This document shows, in pieces, positions 23,830 through 34,970 of a stretch of 64,000 bases of DNA. This stretch comes from Euglena gracilis (lineage: Eukaryota > Euglenida > Euglenophyceae > Euglenales): positions 24,466,938-24,530,937 of the forward strand of contig CP154957.1 in the NCBI GenBank assembly GCA_039621445.1, read 5' to 3'. The stretch's first letter is position 1; every line of letters starts with the position of its first letter. Below the pieces are notes generated by a model, which was not told the DNA's origin, made no database searches, and saw only the letters and a program-made list of their open reading frames with translations. The translations under genes were made by a program, and so were the position numbers.

Positions 23830-25272
23830 TGTAGGCTACAGGGGGGGGTAATTGCCTGAAAACACACCTCAGCTTTCCCCACCACCTGTGCCATGCCCCC
23901 CAGGGAAAGCATCCTGTGAAAGCCCTTTTCACCAATCTCAGATGGCAATCTGTCAAACTTGAACCTTGGACTTGACTTTTCCAAATCCCTTCCAGACTTC
24001 CCAACACAGCAATCCAAGAACTTGCCAGATACAACTGCTGCAAATTGATGTACGGTTTTCCATACCACTGTGAAAAAATACAAAGTAGAGTTTCACTGGT
24101 AGGAATCTCTTTTCTGGCCATGCCTAATTTAAGATTGCGATCACAGATTCTGGACTCTTTTGCTATCCGTTCTCACCCCCCCCTTCTCAGAAAAATTGTC
24201 CACAATTTACCCAGCATTCGCAGCTACAGCGGTACCACGTTGAACGCCTTTATGGGCCACTTGGAACACGAAAAAAAGAAGACGAAGACGAAGTAAAATG
24301 GATAAAAGTAACCACTTACTGCCGCCGAACACCAGCACATGGCAGCATTTTCGTAAACGGTACGTGAACTCACATCCCAGCGATGACGCCAACGTACTGT
24401 CATGTCCGCAACAGCAAATTACCGCCAAAACCACAAATGACCACCATCTCGTTCTCTAGTACGTGCATCACGGGTCATCCCGATGCTCCACCTGGAAGTT
24501 CTCGAAGTACGAGCCTCATGGCTCAGCACCGTGACCTGCAATTGCAATTTCAAAGCTGTCATCAATGACAGTAATGACAATGATGAACAATCTTGCCACC
24601 TTCTGAAATGTCTACTTTTTGCATGGTCTGCACACGATCCTTTGTCAGCCTGGAAATTGCAAACCTTGCATCACTTTGTGTAGGCTATAGGGAGGGTACT
24701 TGCCCAAAAACACACCTCAGCTTTCCCCACCACCTGTGCCATGGCCCCCAGGGCAAGCAAACCTGCGTTTCTGGGGCCTTTCCCCCACTTTTCCAGATAC
24801 AAATATCTTCCAGTAGTTCTTCCAAATCAAGCACAAATATTGGTGTATGCCATACAGAGTTGAAGTGTTCAGGCTTGGACCCGCCTACAGAGAGGAGGTC
24901 ATATATAAGCCCTGAATTAGGAACTTCCGCAAAGCGGAAGATTCCGCGGATGGTCTTTTCTGGTGTTTTGTCTCGCCTGGCGCCGCACCCCAGGGGCCGC
25001 CGGCAACACCTGGGAAAGCCCTTTTCACCAATCTCAGATGGCAGTCTGTCAAACTTGAACCTTGAACTTGACTTTTCCAAATCCCTTCCAGACTTCCCAA
25101 CACAGCAATCCAAGAACTTGCCAGATACAACTGCTGCAAAGTGATGCACTCTTTTCCATACCACTGTGAAAAAATACAAAGTAAGAATTTCACCGGTAGG
25201 AATCTCTTTTCTGGCCATGCCTAATTTAAGATTGCAATTACAGATTCTGGACTCTTTTGCTGTCCGCTCTCA
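23830..25272 (-). mobile_element. TRIM-1: small LTR element inserted in DIRS copy A
   Basis: Direct terminal repeats lie at 23830-24175 (346 bp) and 24679-25272 (594 bp), both running TGTAGG...CTCA on the plus strand. On the minus strand they read TGAGA...CCTACA, preceded at 24176-24188 by GAGAAGGGGGGGG, a polypurine tract, so the element points to minus. CTGG flanks both sides (23826-23829, 25273-25276). The larger 5' LTR holds about 250 bp of extra sequence (about 24760-25010). The 503 bp interior has no gag or pol, and I could not identify a clear tRNA primer site. Confidence 0.8.
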
Positions 25273-26640
25273 CTGGGAAAAATAGTGAAAAAAGATTTCA
25301 TGTCGAAAAGGCAGTTGGCTGCCATTTTGGGCCAAATCAGGTGCAACCTCATGGCCCTGCCCTTCGTAAGGGCTTTCAAAGACTCCCTATCAAAATTTTT
25401 GGTCAGCAAGTCTGCAGCCACATGGGATTCAAAGCATGCCATTTCAAAGGACATAAAAGCCCTATTGAGGGAAATAAAAAATCTGCTGAACACCTGGGAG
25501 GGCAGACCTTTCCCCCAAAATGCAACAATGGAGTTGCATTCAGACAGCAGCATCCATGCCTGGGGGGGACTGGACATTCACACGGGAGAAATTGTCCAGA
25601 AGTTTTGGAGAGAAAGCTCTATTTTACATATCAACGTAAAAGGATAACGTGCAGCCATCAGCACAGTAAAAAGTCTCAGCAGGCCTGGGGAAACAGTGTC
25701 CCTTTCGGTGGACAATCAGGTGATCTATTATTACCTGACAAAGGGGAGGGGGGGCAGAAACGACCCTTTCAACAGCCTTCTAAGGCCATTTTTAAAATGG
25801 TGCATGAAAAAAAAAAGATTGAATCTACAAGTAAACTGGGTTCCTTCACAGGAATGCTTGGCAGACCCCATAAGCAGGTAAGAGTCAGACAGGGGGGATT
25901 ACTCACTGGACCCCCAGCTCTTTCAATGGCTAAGGCAGCATTTCAAAGATTTCAAAAATTTGGAAACATTTTTTTTTGCCTCCCCAGGCAACAAAAAACT
26001 GCCAAATTTTGAAGCCAGATGACCCGACCCCACTGGGAGGCCAGGGAAGTGGATGCCTTCCAATGTCCCCTGGACAAAATGGGGGGGCTTTATGCAAACC
26101 CCCCTTGGTCAATCATTTAGAAATTTCTCCAACGATTGAGAATGTTTCCCCCGACCAAAGTTTTGATGGTCACCCCCTTTTGGGATTCAGCCACATGGTG
26201 GCCCCATTTAATAAAGATGAAAGTGCCAGGAACCCCCTGCCTCAAAAACACCACCTACAGGGGTATGTTTACCAATTGCAAGGGGGAAGAAATGCCACCC
26301 CCCAGGTGGCCCCTCCTTTGTATGATTTGCTCAGGAAAATATTGGAGGGGAAACAAACACAGAATAAATTTACTGGATTTCCTGGGAGAAACCCCAGTTT
26401 AAAGCGTTATCAGAGTTCCTTTTCATTATTTTGGGTGATTTTGGACAAAAAATGGGGGTACCCCCCACCCTGAAGCCACAACTGACCAAGTGGCTGACGC
26501 TTTAGTACAGTTATTTCAGTTTTCCAAGGCCCAGGCACGTAATGCCCACAGTGCTATGCTTTGATTCTTGGGTTTGGTGGTTTGAGATTCCATACCTTGT
26601 TGGCCCCTTACAAGAGGCTTTGGAATCAAAGTCTGTAGAG
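25273..26640 (+). pseudogene. DIRS-like copy A, 3' part (RNase H, PPW, recombinase N-terminus)
   Basis: RNase H: LHSDSSIHAWGGLDIHTGE near 25535, LSVDNQVIYYYL near 25700 and SQECLADPISR near 25850. PPW region near 26095 (PPWSI) followed by SFDGHP-like coding. Recombinase N-terminus near 26485-26640 (ADALVQLFQFSKAQ). Frame shifts occur at C/G runs. It ends abruptly at 26640 in an inverted junction with copy B. Confidence 0.75.
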
Positions 26641-26860
26641 CCTTGGCCAGCCCGAGAAGGATTGGGAGGGGGTCCCAAAATGCCCCATACTTCTCCAGAT
26701 TTTGGATACAAAGCCTCTTGTAAGGAGTCAACAGGGTGTGGAATCTGAGCCCACCAAACCCAGGAATCAAAAGCATAGCACTGTATGCATTACAGGCTTG
26801 GGCCTTGGAAAATTGGAATAATTGTATTAAAGTGTCAGCCACTTGGTCTGTGGTGGCTTC
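26485..26860. repeat. Small foldback joining DIRS copies A and B (IR3)
   Basis: Copy A (+, to 26640) and copy B (-, from 26640) meet head to head. 26490-26640 pairs with about 26700-26860, leaving a loop of about 60 bp. The minus-strand frame 26516-26842 reads through the junction and is therefore a chimera. Confidence 0.8.
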
Positions 26861-28519
26861 TTGGGAGGGGCACCCCCATTTGCTCCAAAACTACCCACAG
26901 AAGTGCAAAAGCACTCTGATAACGTTTTAGAGTGGGGTTTCTCCCCAGGAAATTGTCGATGGTTTTAACCTTAATTTGTTTCCCCTCCAATATGTGCCTG
27001 AGCAAATCATGCAAAACAGAGGCCACCTAGAGGGTGGCATTTGTTCCCCCCTGCAGTTGGTAAACATACCCCTGTAGGTGGTGATTTTCAGGCACGGAGT
27101 TCCTGGAACTTTCGTTCTTTATTAATTTTGGCCACCAGGTGGTTGAATCCCAGTAGGGTTTGACCATCAAAACTTTGGTCTGGGGAAACATTTCCAACCT
27201 GGGGAGAATTTTTTTAATTATTGACCAGGGTGGGGGTTTGCACAAAGATCCCCCATGTTGTCCAGTGGACATTGTGATGCATTTACTGCTGCGGCTTCCC
27301 AGTGGGGCCATCTGGCCACAAAACTGCGCAGGTTTTTTGTTGCTTGTTGGAGGCAAATAAACCTGTTTCCAAGTGTATGAAATTTTGGAAATGCTGCCTT
27401 AGCCAGTAAAAAATTTGGGGGTCTAAAGAGTGATCACCCCTGTCCATTTCCCATCTTCTTATGGGGTCTGCTAGGCATTCCCAGCTGACTTGGAGGTTTA
27501 CCTGTTTTTCCATGCACCATTTGGTCTTCGCAATTTGTTGAAGGGGTCCTTTATGCCCCCCCACCCTTTGTCAGGTAATCGTAAATTGCCTGGTTGTCTA
27601 CGGACAAAGAAACTGTTTCCCCAGGTTTGCTCAAACTTTTCACAGTGCTGATTGCTGCACTGAGCTTCTTTACGTTTATGTGAAAAATGTAGTCTTTTCT
27701 CCAAAATTCTTGCACAATGTCTCCGGTGTGGATGTCCAGCACCCGGCCCTAATGGCCTTGATGATAAGTTGAAAGCCCCCAATGGCCTGATTGGTTTCTG
27801 GGTCGCCATGCCCATTTGAAATATTGAGGGGTTCTTGGGACCACACCCCTGACCGGCATGTCTGAGTGTAACTCCCTGGTTGCATTTTGGGGGAAAGGTC
27901 TGCCTCCCCAGGTGTCCAGTAAAATTTTTATTTCCCTTTAATTGGGCCTTGATTTCCTGGGAAATGGGGTTTTTGGAGTCCAGGGGGCTGTTGACTTTGC
28001 CACCAAAAAAATTGCCACGGTGTCTGTAAAAGCCCTTAAGAAGGGCAGGGCCATTATTTGAACCAAAATGCACCTTATTTGACCCAAAATGGCAGCCAAC
28101 TGCCTTTTTGACATGTAATATTTTTCACAAATTTTCCCAGCTCCTGTTTTATGGTTTTGACTTTTTGGGGGGGCACCGGTAACTTTCTTTCCTGGAAGTT
28201 CAGTTGAAAACCCAGATGGGTAACCAATTGGGTGTTCTGGAGGGTGGAATTTTTCACATTGATTTGAACCCTGAATTCAGCAAATCTTTGAAGACTGTGT
28301 TCAGGTGATTTTGTAAAATGTTTTGGGTAGGCTACCAACAAAATGTCGTCCAGGTAAATAAACACCTGTATGCCCCCTTTTCTGCACATCTTTTATGAAA
28401 GTTTTCATTACTGACATGAAATTTTGGGGCATTGCATTAAGCCCAAAGCAGCCTTAAAGGAATATGAAAATAGGCATCCTTCCCATTTGCTGCCCAGTGG
28501 CATTTTTCCAATACTGGAA
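26640..28519. repeat. Left arm of palindrome IR2 (DIRS copy B, minus)
   Basis: Inverted partner of 29029-30910, with coordinates summing to about 57548-57550. On the minus strand the arm contains, from the centre outward, RT with IQVFIYLDDILLVAY (about 28330-28390), RNase H (DIHTGDIVQEFW near 27735; LADPIRRWE near 27460), PPPWSIIKKILPR near 27230 and the recombinase N-terminus (26700-26860). Frames are broken at homopolymers. The recombinase catalytic part is missing. Confidence 0.9.
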
Positions 28520-29028
28520 ATTTGTGTTGGATATGATCCAGCTTGAAAGGTTTTACTTGAGACTGCTGATTTATTTCTCTGCAGTCGCTGATCATTATCC
28601 GTTAGGTTGTTCCTCCTTCTGGTTTTGAAATTGAAAACCATGGCATCAAATGCTGGGTTTCGGAATCCCAAACTCGTTACACTGACCCAGTTTTTTGGTA
28701 ATCCAGCAGAATTTGTTCTGCCTGGTTCAGGTCCAAGTTGGCTCTGGGTTTTGGGTGGGTGGACAATTTTGGGGGATTTACCCAGGGGTGTTGAATTCCA
28801 TTTTTGATCAATTGACGTTTTGCTGGGGTGCATTTTTGTCCACCATTTTAGACTTTTCTGATGTCTCTGGTACAGGGGGGCGTCTCCCCATTTTTCCTCC
28901 GTGGAATGTATTTTCCCAACTAAATGATTTTCTGGTGGCTGGGTGTGGTGTGTTGGACATTTCACAGCCGCTAGAGCCCCTAGGGCTTGAGACCTTGGGG
29001 GAAAAAAGTGTTCCTGGTGGGATGTGCA
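28520..29028 (-). pseudogene. IR2 spacer: N-terminal RT segment of copy B
   Basis: This 509 bp segment is unique within IR2. It carries the minus-strand frame 28408-29124 (STEEKWGDAPLYQRHQKS ... LGPEPGRTNSAGLPKNW), which continues into the left arm as the RT of copy B and is homologous to copy A at 23030-23330. Only copy B therefore has its N-terminal RT; copy C begins at the palindrome centre. Confidence 0.75.
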
Positions 29029-30910
29029 TTCCAGTATTGGAAAAATGCCACTGGGCAGCAAATGCGAAGGATGCCTATTTTCATATTCCTTTAAGGCTGC
29101 TTTGGGCTTAATGCAATGCCCCAAAATTTCATGTCAGTAATGAAAACTTTCATAAAAGATGTGCAGAAAAGGGGGCATACAGGTGTTTATTTACCTGGAC
29201 GACATTTTGTTGGTAGCCTACCCAAAACATTTTACAAAATCACCTGAACACAGTCTTCAAAGATTTGCTGAAATCAGGGTTCAAATCAATGTGAAAAATT
29301 CCACCCTCCAGAACACCCAAGTGGTTACCCATCTGGGTTTTCAACTGAACTTCCAGGAAAGAAAGTTACCGGTGCCCCCCCAAAAAGTCAAAACCATAAA
29401 ACAGGAGCTGGGAAAATTTGTGAAAAATATTACATGTCAAAAAGGCAGTTGGCTGCCATTTTGGGTCAAATAAGGTGCATTTTGGTTCAAATAATGGCCC
29501 TGCCCTTCTTAAGGGCTTTTACAGACACCGTGGCAATTTTTTTGGTGGCAAAGTCCACAGCCCCCTGGACTCCAAAAACCCCATTTCCCAGGAAATCAAG
29601 GCCCAATTAAAGGGAAATAAAAATTTTACTGGACACCTGGGGAGGCAGACCTTTCCCCCAAAATGCAACCAGGGAGTTACACTCAGACATGCCGGTCAGG
29701 GGTGTGGTCCCAAGAACCCCTCAATATTTCAAATGGGCATGGCGACCCAGAAACCAATCAGGCCATTGGGGGCTTTCAACTTATCATCAAGGCCATTGGG
29801 GCCGGGTGCTGGACATCCACACCGGAGACATTGTGCAAGAATTTTGGAGAAAAGACTACATTTTTCACATAAACGTAAAGAAGCTCAGTGCAGCAATCAG
29901 CACTGTGAAAAGTTTGAGCAAACCTGGGGAAACAGTTTCTTTGTCCGTAGACAACCAGGCAATTTACGATTACCTGACAAAGGGTGGGGGGGGCATAAAG
30001 GACCCCTTCAACAAATTGCGAAGACCAAATGGTGCATGGAAAAACAGGTAAACCTCCAAGTCAGCTGGGAATGCCTAGCAGACCCCATAAGAAGATGGGA
30101 AATGGACAGGGGTGATCACTCTTTAGACCCCCAAATTTTTTACTGGCTAAGGCAGCATTTCCAAAATTTCATACACTTGGAAACAGGTTTATTTGCCTCC
30201 AACAAGCAACAAAAAACCTGCGCAGTTTTGTGGCCATATGGCCCCACTGGGAAGCCGCAGCAGTAAATGCATCACAATGTCCACTGGACAACATGGGGGA
30301 TCTTTGTGCAAACCCCCACCCTGGTCAATAATTAAAAAAATTCTCCCCAGGTTGGAAATGTTTCCCCAGACCAAAGTTTTGATGGTCAAACCCTACTGGG
30401 ATTCAACCACCTGGTGGCCAAAATTAATAAAGAACGAAAGTTCCAGGAACTCCGTGCCTGAAAATCACCACCTACAGGGGTATGTTTACCAACTGCAGGG
30501 GGGAACAAATGCCACCCTCCAGGTGGCCTCTGTTTTGCATGATTTGCTCAGGCAAATATTGGAGGGGAAACAAATTAAGGTTAAAACCATCGACAATTTC
30601 CTGGGGAGAAACCCCACTCTAAAACGTTATCAGAGTGCTTTTGCACTTCTGTGGGTAGTTTTGGAGCAAATGGGGGTGCCCCCCCCCCCAGAAGCCACCA
30701 CAGACCAAGTGGCTGACGCTTTAATACAATTATTCCAGTTTTCCAAGGCCCAAGCCTGTAATGCATACAGTGCTATGCTTTTGATTCCTGGGTTTGGTGG
30801 GCTCAGATTCCACACCCTGTTGACTCCTTACAAGAGGCTTTGTATCCAAAATCTGGAGAAGTATGGGGCATTTTGGGACCCCTCCCAATCCTTCTGGGGC
30901 TGGCCAAGGC
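29029..30910. repeat. Right arm of palindrome IR2 (DIRS copy C, plus)
   Basis: Plus-strand copy with YLDD near 29188-29205, long frame 29475-30266 and frame 30193-31083. PPPWSIIKK lies near 30315, then VLMVKPYWDSTTWWPKLIK near 30385. The recombinase N-terminus is VADALIQLFQFSKAQ near 30710 followed by LLIPGFGGLRFHTLLTPYKR. It loses homology to copy B at 30910. Frame 30193-31083 runs out into unrelated sequence and is not a gene end. Confidence 0.9.
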
Positions 30911-31006
30911 CCCAATGCCCACTGATATTTGTACATTGCGTACACAACTTATTTTTTGCTCACGAATCCTGTGTTTATACAGGTCCTCAGACTTGGCACA
31001 GATTAA

Positions 31007-31312
31007 TGTGTACCAGGCGTATGCCTCTGTCCCCTTCCGTTGAGGAAGTTAGGATGGAAGCAGATCCTATTAGGATTTCCTAATGGGTGCCCCTTATCTC
31101 TCCACAGGTGGTATTCTGTTTTTCCCTTTGTCCTTCCTTTTTCTTCGGACCGGACTTGGATATCCAGTCCGTCCTCCCTGCATTGATCTGTGGGGAAGTG
31201 GAAAAAGGGATTTTCTGTTACTCTGATTTTCAGTTCCCAAGTAGGTGCGCCAAGGCGAAAGCGAAGGCATTTTGGGAACTGGGAAAGGGGAATTGGGAAT
31301 CAGACGTACACT
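31007..31312 (+). mobile_element. LTR of truncated Ty3/gypsy element B
   Basis: Begins TGTGTACCAGGC, like the 5' LTR at 37252, and ends TACACT directly before TGGTAGCAG. It also shares CAGGTGGTATTCT and GGCGAAAGCG with the LTRs of element A but is clearly diverged. It is about 306 bp against about 399 in A. Confidence 0.7.
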
Positions 31313-31425
31313 TGGTAGCAGATTGGTTACGATCCTACACATACTTCACAGAAAGAAAGGCTACCAGGTATTAAACTTGGTAGCAGATTGGTTACGATCC
31401 TACACATACTTCACAGAAAGAAAGG
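31313..31425 (+). promoter_or_regulatory. Duplicated primer binding site and leader
   Basis: TGGTAGCAG directly follows the LTR, as expected for priming by initiator tRNA-Met. The sequence from CTTGGTAGCAG through TTCACAGAAAGAAAGGC (about 51 bp) occurs twice, at about 31311-31361 and 31375-31425, separated by TACCAGGTATTAAA. The second copy is fused directly to integrase sequence. Confidence 0.7.
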
Positions 31426-32048
31426 CGGTTTTCGGACGAGACCCTCCGGCCATAGGGGATATCCCCTCGGAGAGACCCGCCCGAAGTAGCGTCAGCTGTG
31501 AAACGTGGTTTGCAGAAGTGGAATCACTCCGCGCTGCAGTCCAATCACGTATCACAGAAATTCATTCCAACAAACGGAAATCGTTTTTACAAAACACACC
31601 TGTTTATAGTCCAGGTGACCGCGTGTGGGTACGGAATAACCGCACCCGCATGCAACCTTCCAAGCTGGATCCTCTTTGGCTCGGCCCATGCGAAATTTTG
31701 GGGAGGTTAGGTAGTAGCTGGCGATATAAAGTTGCCTTGCCCAACGGGATTGAGGACGTCCATATGGACGACTTCAAACCGTACCTAAGCCGCCCAGACG
31801 GAAAAGCTATCCCCTGCCTATATTTCAAGCCCCGTTCCAGATTACCTGAAACGGACGACTCTGTGGTCGATAAGATAATAGACCACAAGGTCGACAGGGG
31901 TGTGCACTACTGAAAAGTTCGCTGGAAAGGGTATGGGCCAGAGGAGGACACTTGGGAGCCAGCATCCAGTTTTGTTGGATATATCCATCAGGATTGGAAG
32001 CTGTGGAACAAGCGCAATAACATAGACATAAACATAAACACTTGGTGA
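31426..32048 (+). pseudogene. Integrase C-terminus and chromodomain of element B
   Basis: Homologous to about 46616-47240 of element [18 protein letters not shown], then an SH3-like [14 protein letters not shown] segment, [14 protein letters not shown] and a chromodomain ([20 protein letters not shown]). A stop at 31911-31913 replaces the Trp codon of VHYWKVRW, so the chromodomain is cut off. Gag, protease, RT and the integrase core are deleted between the leader and this point. Confidence 0.85.
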
Positions 32049-32243
32049 AACGATTTCGTTTTGGAGAATGCGTGTGTGTTAAGTGAATGTTTCGCGTTTA
32101 TCCCCCCCCTGCACTTCCTTTTTTCTCTATCTTTCTTGCAGAGTTTTTGGTTAAGATAGAAGTCCCTCTTTTTCAGTGCACCAGCACTCAAAGCGACTGA
32201 CAACAACGTTACCCTTAGTTGTCGTCGTCGTTCGGGTAGCATC

Positions 32244-34970
32244 ATGCTGCCTGGGCGCGGACCTGGACCAGGTCCACCATGGCCGCAGCCTTCTGGCGCG
32301 CCATACCCCCAGTACCCTCAGTATGCTGAGGCCCCGATTCCGGGTGCCCCACATGCTGAAAGGGTTGCAGCCCCGGTATTTGCCGCGGCTACCAGCAGCC
32401 GGTCCGCATATGCGGTACCAGATCCATCTGCCGTCCAGCAGCCTGCACCTCAGCCACCAGCGCAGCGCAGATCGCGCCTGCCCCCGTATGCGGGAGAGAT
32501 CATCTTCCGCAATACGGAGACGTTGGAGCGGGCGATGCGTATGTGCGCACACCCCCCAACGGAGCCCTTTATGCAAGCCCTTTGGGATGTATACTGTGCT
32601 CAGTTGTTGGTGGTAGCCAATACCCCTGTGGCTCAGTGGTGTCCCTGCGGTCAAGCCCTGATAACGGGGAGACGGTACTTCTCGTCCGCAGCCGATTCCG
32701 GTTTCGAACCCGGCGAGACCATGATGGACCTGGGCGTGTATGTGCCTCCCATGCTGCAAACGCAGACGCCGGTGGGATCCCACACCGTGCATATGCGTGA
32801 GCACACGCCCCCACCGGTAGGTGAGGCTGTGCATGTCCCACCTGGGATGACGAGAATTTTTGCTCGCCCGCCCTCGCCGCAGCGAATGCCGCCGCGCGAG
32901 CCGCCAGCGGAGCAATTTGTCTCGCAGTACGCGACGCACGCGGGTTACCCGCGCGGCGCACGCGTGCTCCCAGCCTGACAGTCGGACGTGCCCCCTGAAG
33001 CATACGTCCAACACATGTTCATGCACTGGATGCCACAGGCATCACCGGTCGCCCCTGTCCCTGGCGTTGACCGGTCGCCCCTGTCCCTGTCCACGGCGGC
33101 AGGCGGAGCACATAGTGGTGGAGGACGAACCTCCCCACCGTGTGGCAGCCCGACCGCCCAGTGCAGCTCCTGTCCAGACTGGGGATATCCCCCGTCGGCA
33201 GGACGCTCCCTACTACCACATGGCACCTCCGGGAACCGAGCAGGATGAGCTTGCTCGGCACTTCCTGCAGGAGCCAGTTTTCGCGTCTGAAGAGCACCGG
33301 ACGAGGTATTACGCCTCTCTGGTTGCCCTTCAGGGCCGTGAATACACCCCGTACCACCCGTACCAGCCGCAGCTGCGGGTGGCAACCCCGGTATTACCCG
33401 GTGAGCCCCCGGCAGGTGTGGCAGTAGTACCTGCCACCCTAAAGCGCGACAGGACTACGGAGATCCTTACCCCACAGCCCAGGCGACCCAGCCCGCGGGA
33501 CGCGGAAGGCGGTGTGGCGATGCAGGTGGAAGCCAGCCAGTATACCCCGGCTGGACGACCACCGGCAGAAGCACAGGTGGTGATGAGCCGTCCTGTTGCG
33601 GCAATGCCACCGCCGATCCCTCCGGTATGGAAGGAGCCGCGACCCCCTGCGTCGAAGCCAAGCCCACGCCAGACTCCTAGCCAACGCCCAGTTACGTCAT
33701 CACCGCGACGTGCAGCGGGTCGGCCAGGTCCCTCCCCAGAGGTGGAATGGGATGGAACCGAACCGACTCCTGCGGCACCGAGCGCCCGACCCTCTGGCAT
33801 TCGCCAGACGGGAAAGGACACAGGCAAGGCCGAGGGCAAAGGCAAGGGAGAAGGCAAAGGCGTAGCCGGCAAAGGTAGGGGTGAGGGTAAAGGTAAGGGA
33901 ACAGCACCTGAGGAGGAAGAAGAACCAGCAGAAGTCCTCTCGGACTTTGAGCACATGCTCAGGTTCAAGGCAGGAGCTGGAGGACGAAGGCTGGCGAATG
34001 CAAATTACCATGTTGCAGGAAAACGCCGCGTCACCCCTCCTCAAGCAGTCATCGATGTGGTATTACACCACACCGAGAACAGAGTCAGACTGTTCCATTA
34101 CGGAATAGATCTGTACGCCTTCGAAGGTGAAGGTGGCAGACCCTTGCTGGATGCCCAGCCAGGTTTCTGGGAGCTCTGGTTTTGGCTGGGATACCCCTGC
34201 CAGAAGTGGGGACTCTTCAGCGACTCCACTGGTCGCAGTTACCTGCACCAGTTGGGATTTCCGGACCAGCGTGTGTTGCCCCGAAGGCTGAAGGCAATCT
34301 TCGACTGTATTCTTTCAGTCGGCCCCCTCGGCGTGCAGTGGGAATTCTACCCACTACACCCCGACATCGAACGCCTGATCGAGGTGTTGTGGTTCAACAA
34401 CCTCCAGGTGTAGCTGGTGAGTCATTACGGCTCCACCTTCCGCGTTAAGCGTGTTTCCCTGGCTTACCCACAGAGGTATGACCTCTGTTGTAAGTACTGC
34501 CGGCAGGAATTTACTGTCGACTTCTGGGGATTCGGCGTGCGCGGAAGTCCTCCTCCGCCTCGGGATAACCCGGGCCTGGAGATGGGACGCCGCATGCTTA
34601 TGCATGTGTAACGCGACGCCCCGGATGTCCAGGGCAGAAGTCGCCGCGTCCACAAGCAGCGTATTTTTATGCTGCAGCAGTTCTGGTGGCGAGCCTGGAC
34701 CACCTATGTCATGGAGGTGTATATACATCTCCGTGACCCCCAGGACGATAGGCCTGGTATGGAAAGCCTGCCACCGGATTACGGTGAGGCCATCGAGGGT
34801 CCTCGTCGTCGGATTATCGGTTACCTGCGCCCCAACTGGCACCTGGCTGATATCAGCCTGGAAGAACATTTGCGGCGACAGTTTGGCGGTACCCTCGACC
34901 GGGAGGTATTCCTTCCGCTGATGTGTCACCCGCAGGCCATCAGTTTTCTCCTCTCGCCGGTTCGGTGACC
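32244..34970 (+). pseudogene. ORF3 of element B (homologue of the element A accessory ORF)
   Basis: Three frames: 32244-32978 (MLPGRGPGPGPPWP...), 32860-34413, and 34417-34970 pieces. Block 1 has ALWDVYCAQLLVVANTPVAQ then WCPCGQ. Block 2 has LDAQPGFWELWFWLGYPCQK, CKYCRQEFTVDFWGFGVR and QQFWWRAWTTYVMEVYIHL. The order is the same as in element A. A stop at 34411-34413 and frame shifts at about 32970 and 34500-34660 break it, and the third A block is missing. Pro/Arg/Gly/Lys-rich linkers separate the blocks. Function unknown. Confidence 0.7.

Larger units (their letters stand above)
11557..24446. repeat. Right arm of giant inverted repeat IR1
   Basis: Inverted copy of 1-10962. It is longer because the TRIM at 3224-4509 is present here as a three-unit array (18015-21235). 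Scattered substitutions and homopolymer length changes separate it from the left arm, for example an extra C near 16410 and an extra base in a G/C run near 14770. Beyond 24446 the match cannot be followed because the left arm leaves the window. Confidence 0.95.

Noticed and set aside
1-24446. Giant palindrome dismissed as pure hairpin-read artefact
   Set aside because: Arms differ by SNPs and by two TRIM units and have a unique spacer; still listed as needing read support.
24685-25218. 177 aa minus-strand frame MARKEIPTGE...
   Set aside because: Lies within the TRIM-1 LTR; equivalent LTRs have different frames open, and there is no domain.
26516-26842. 108 aa minus-strand frame
   Set aside because: Chimera reading through the inverted junction of DIRS copies A and B.
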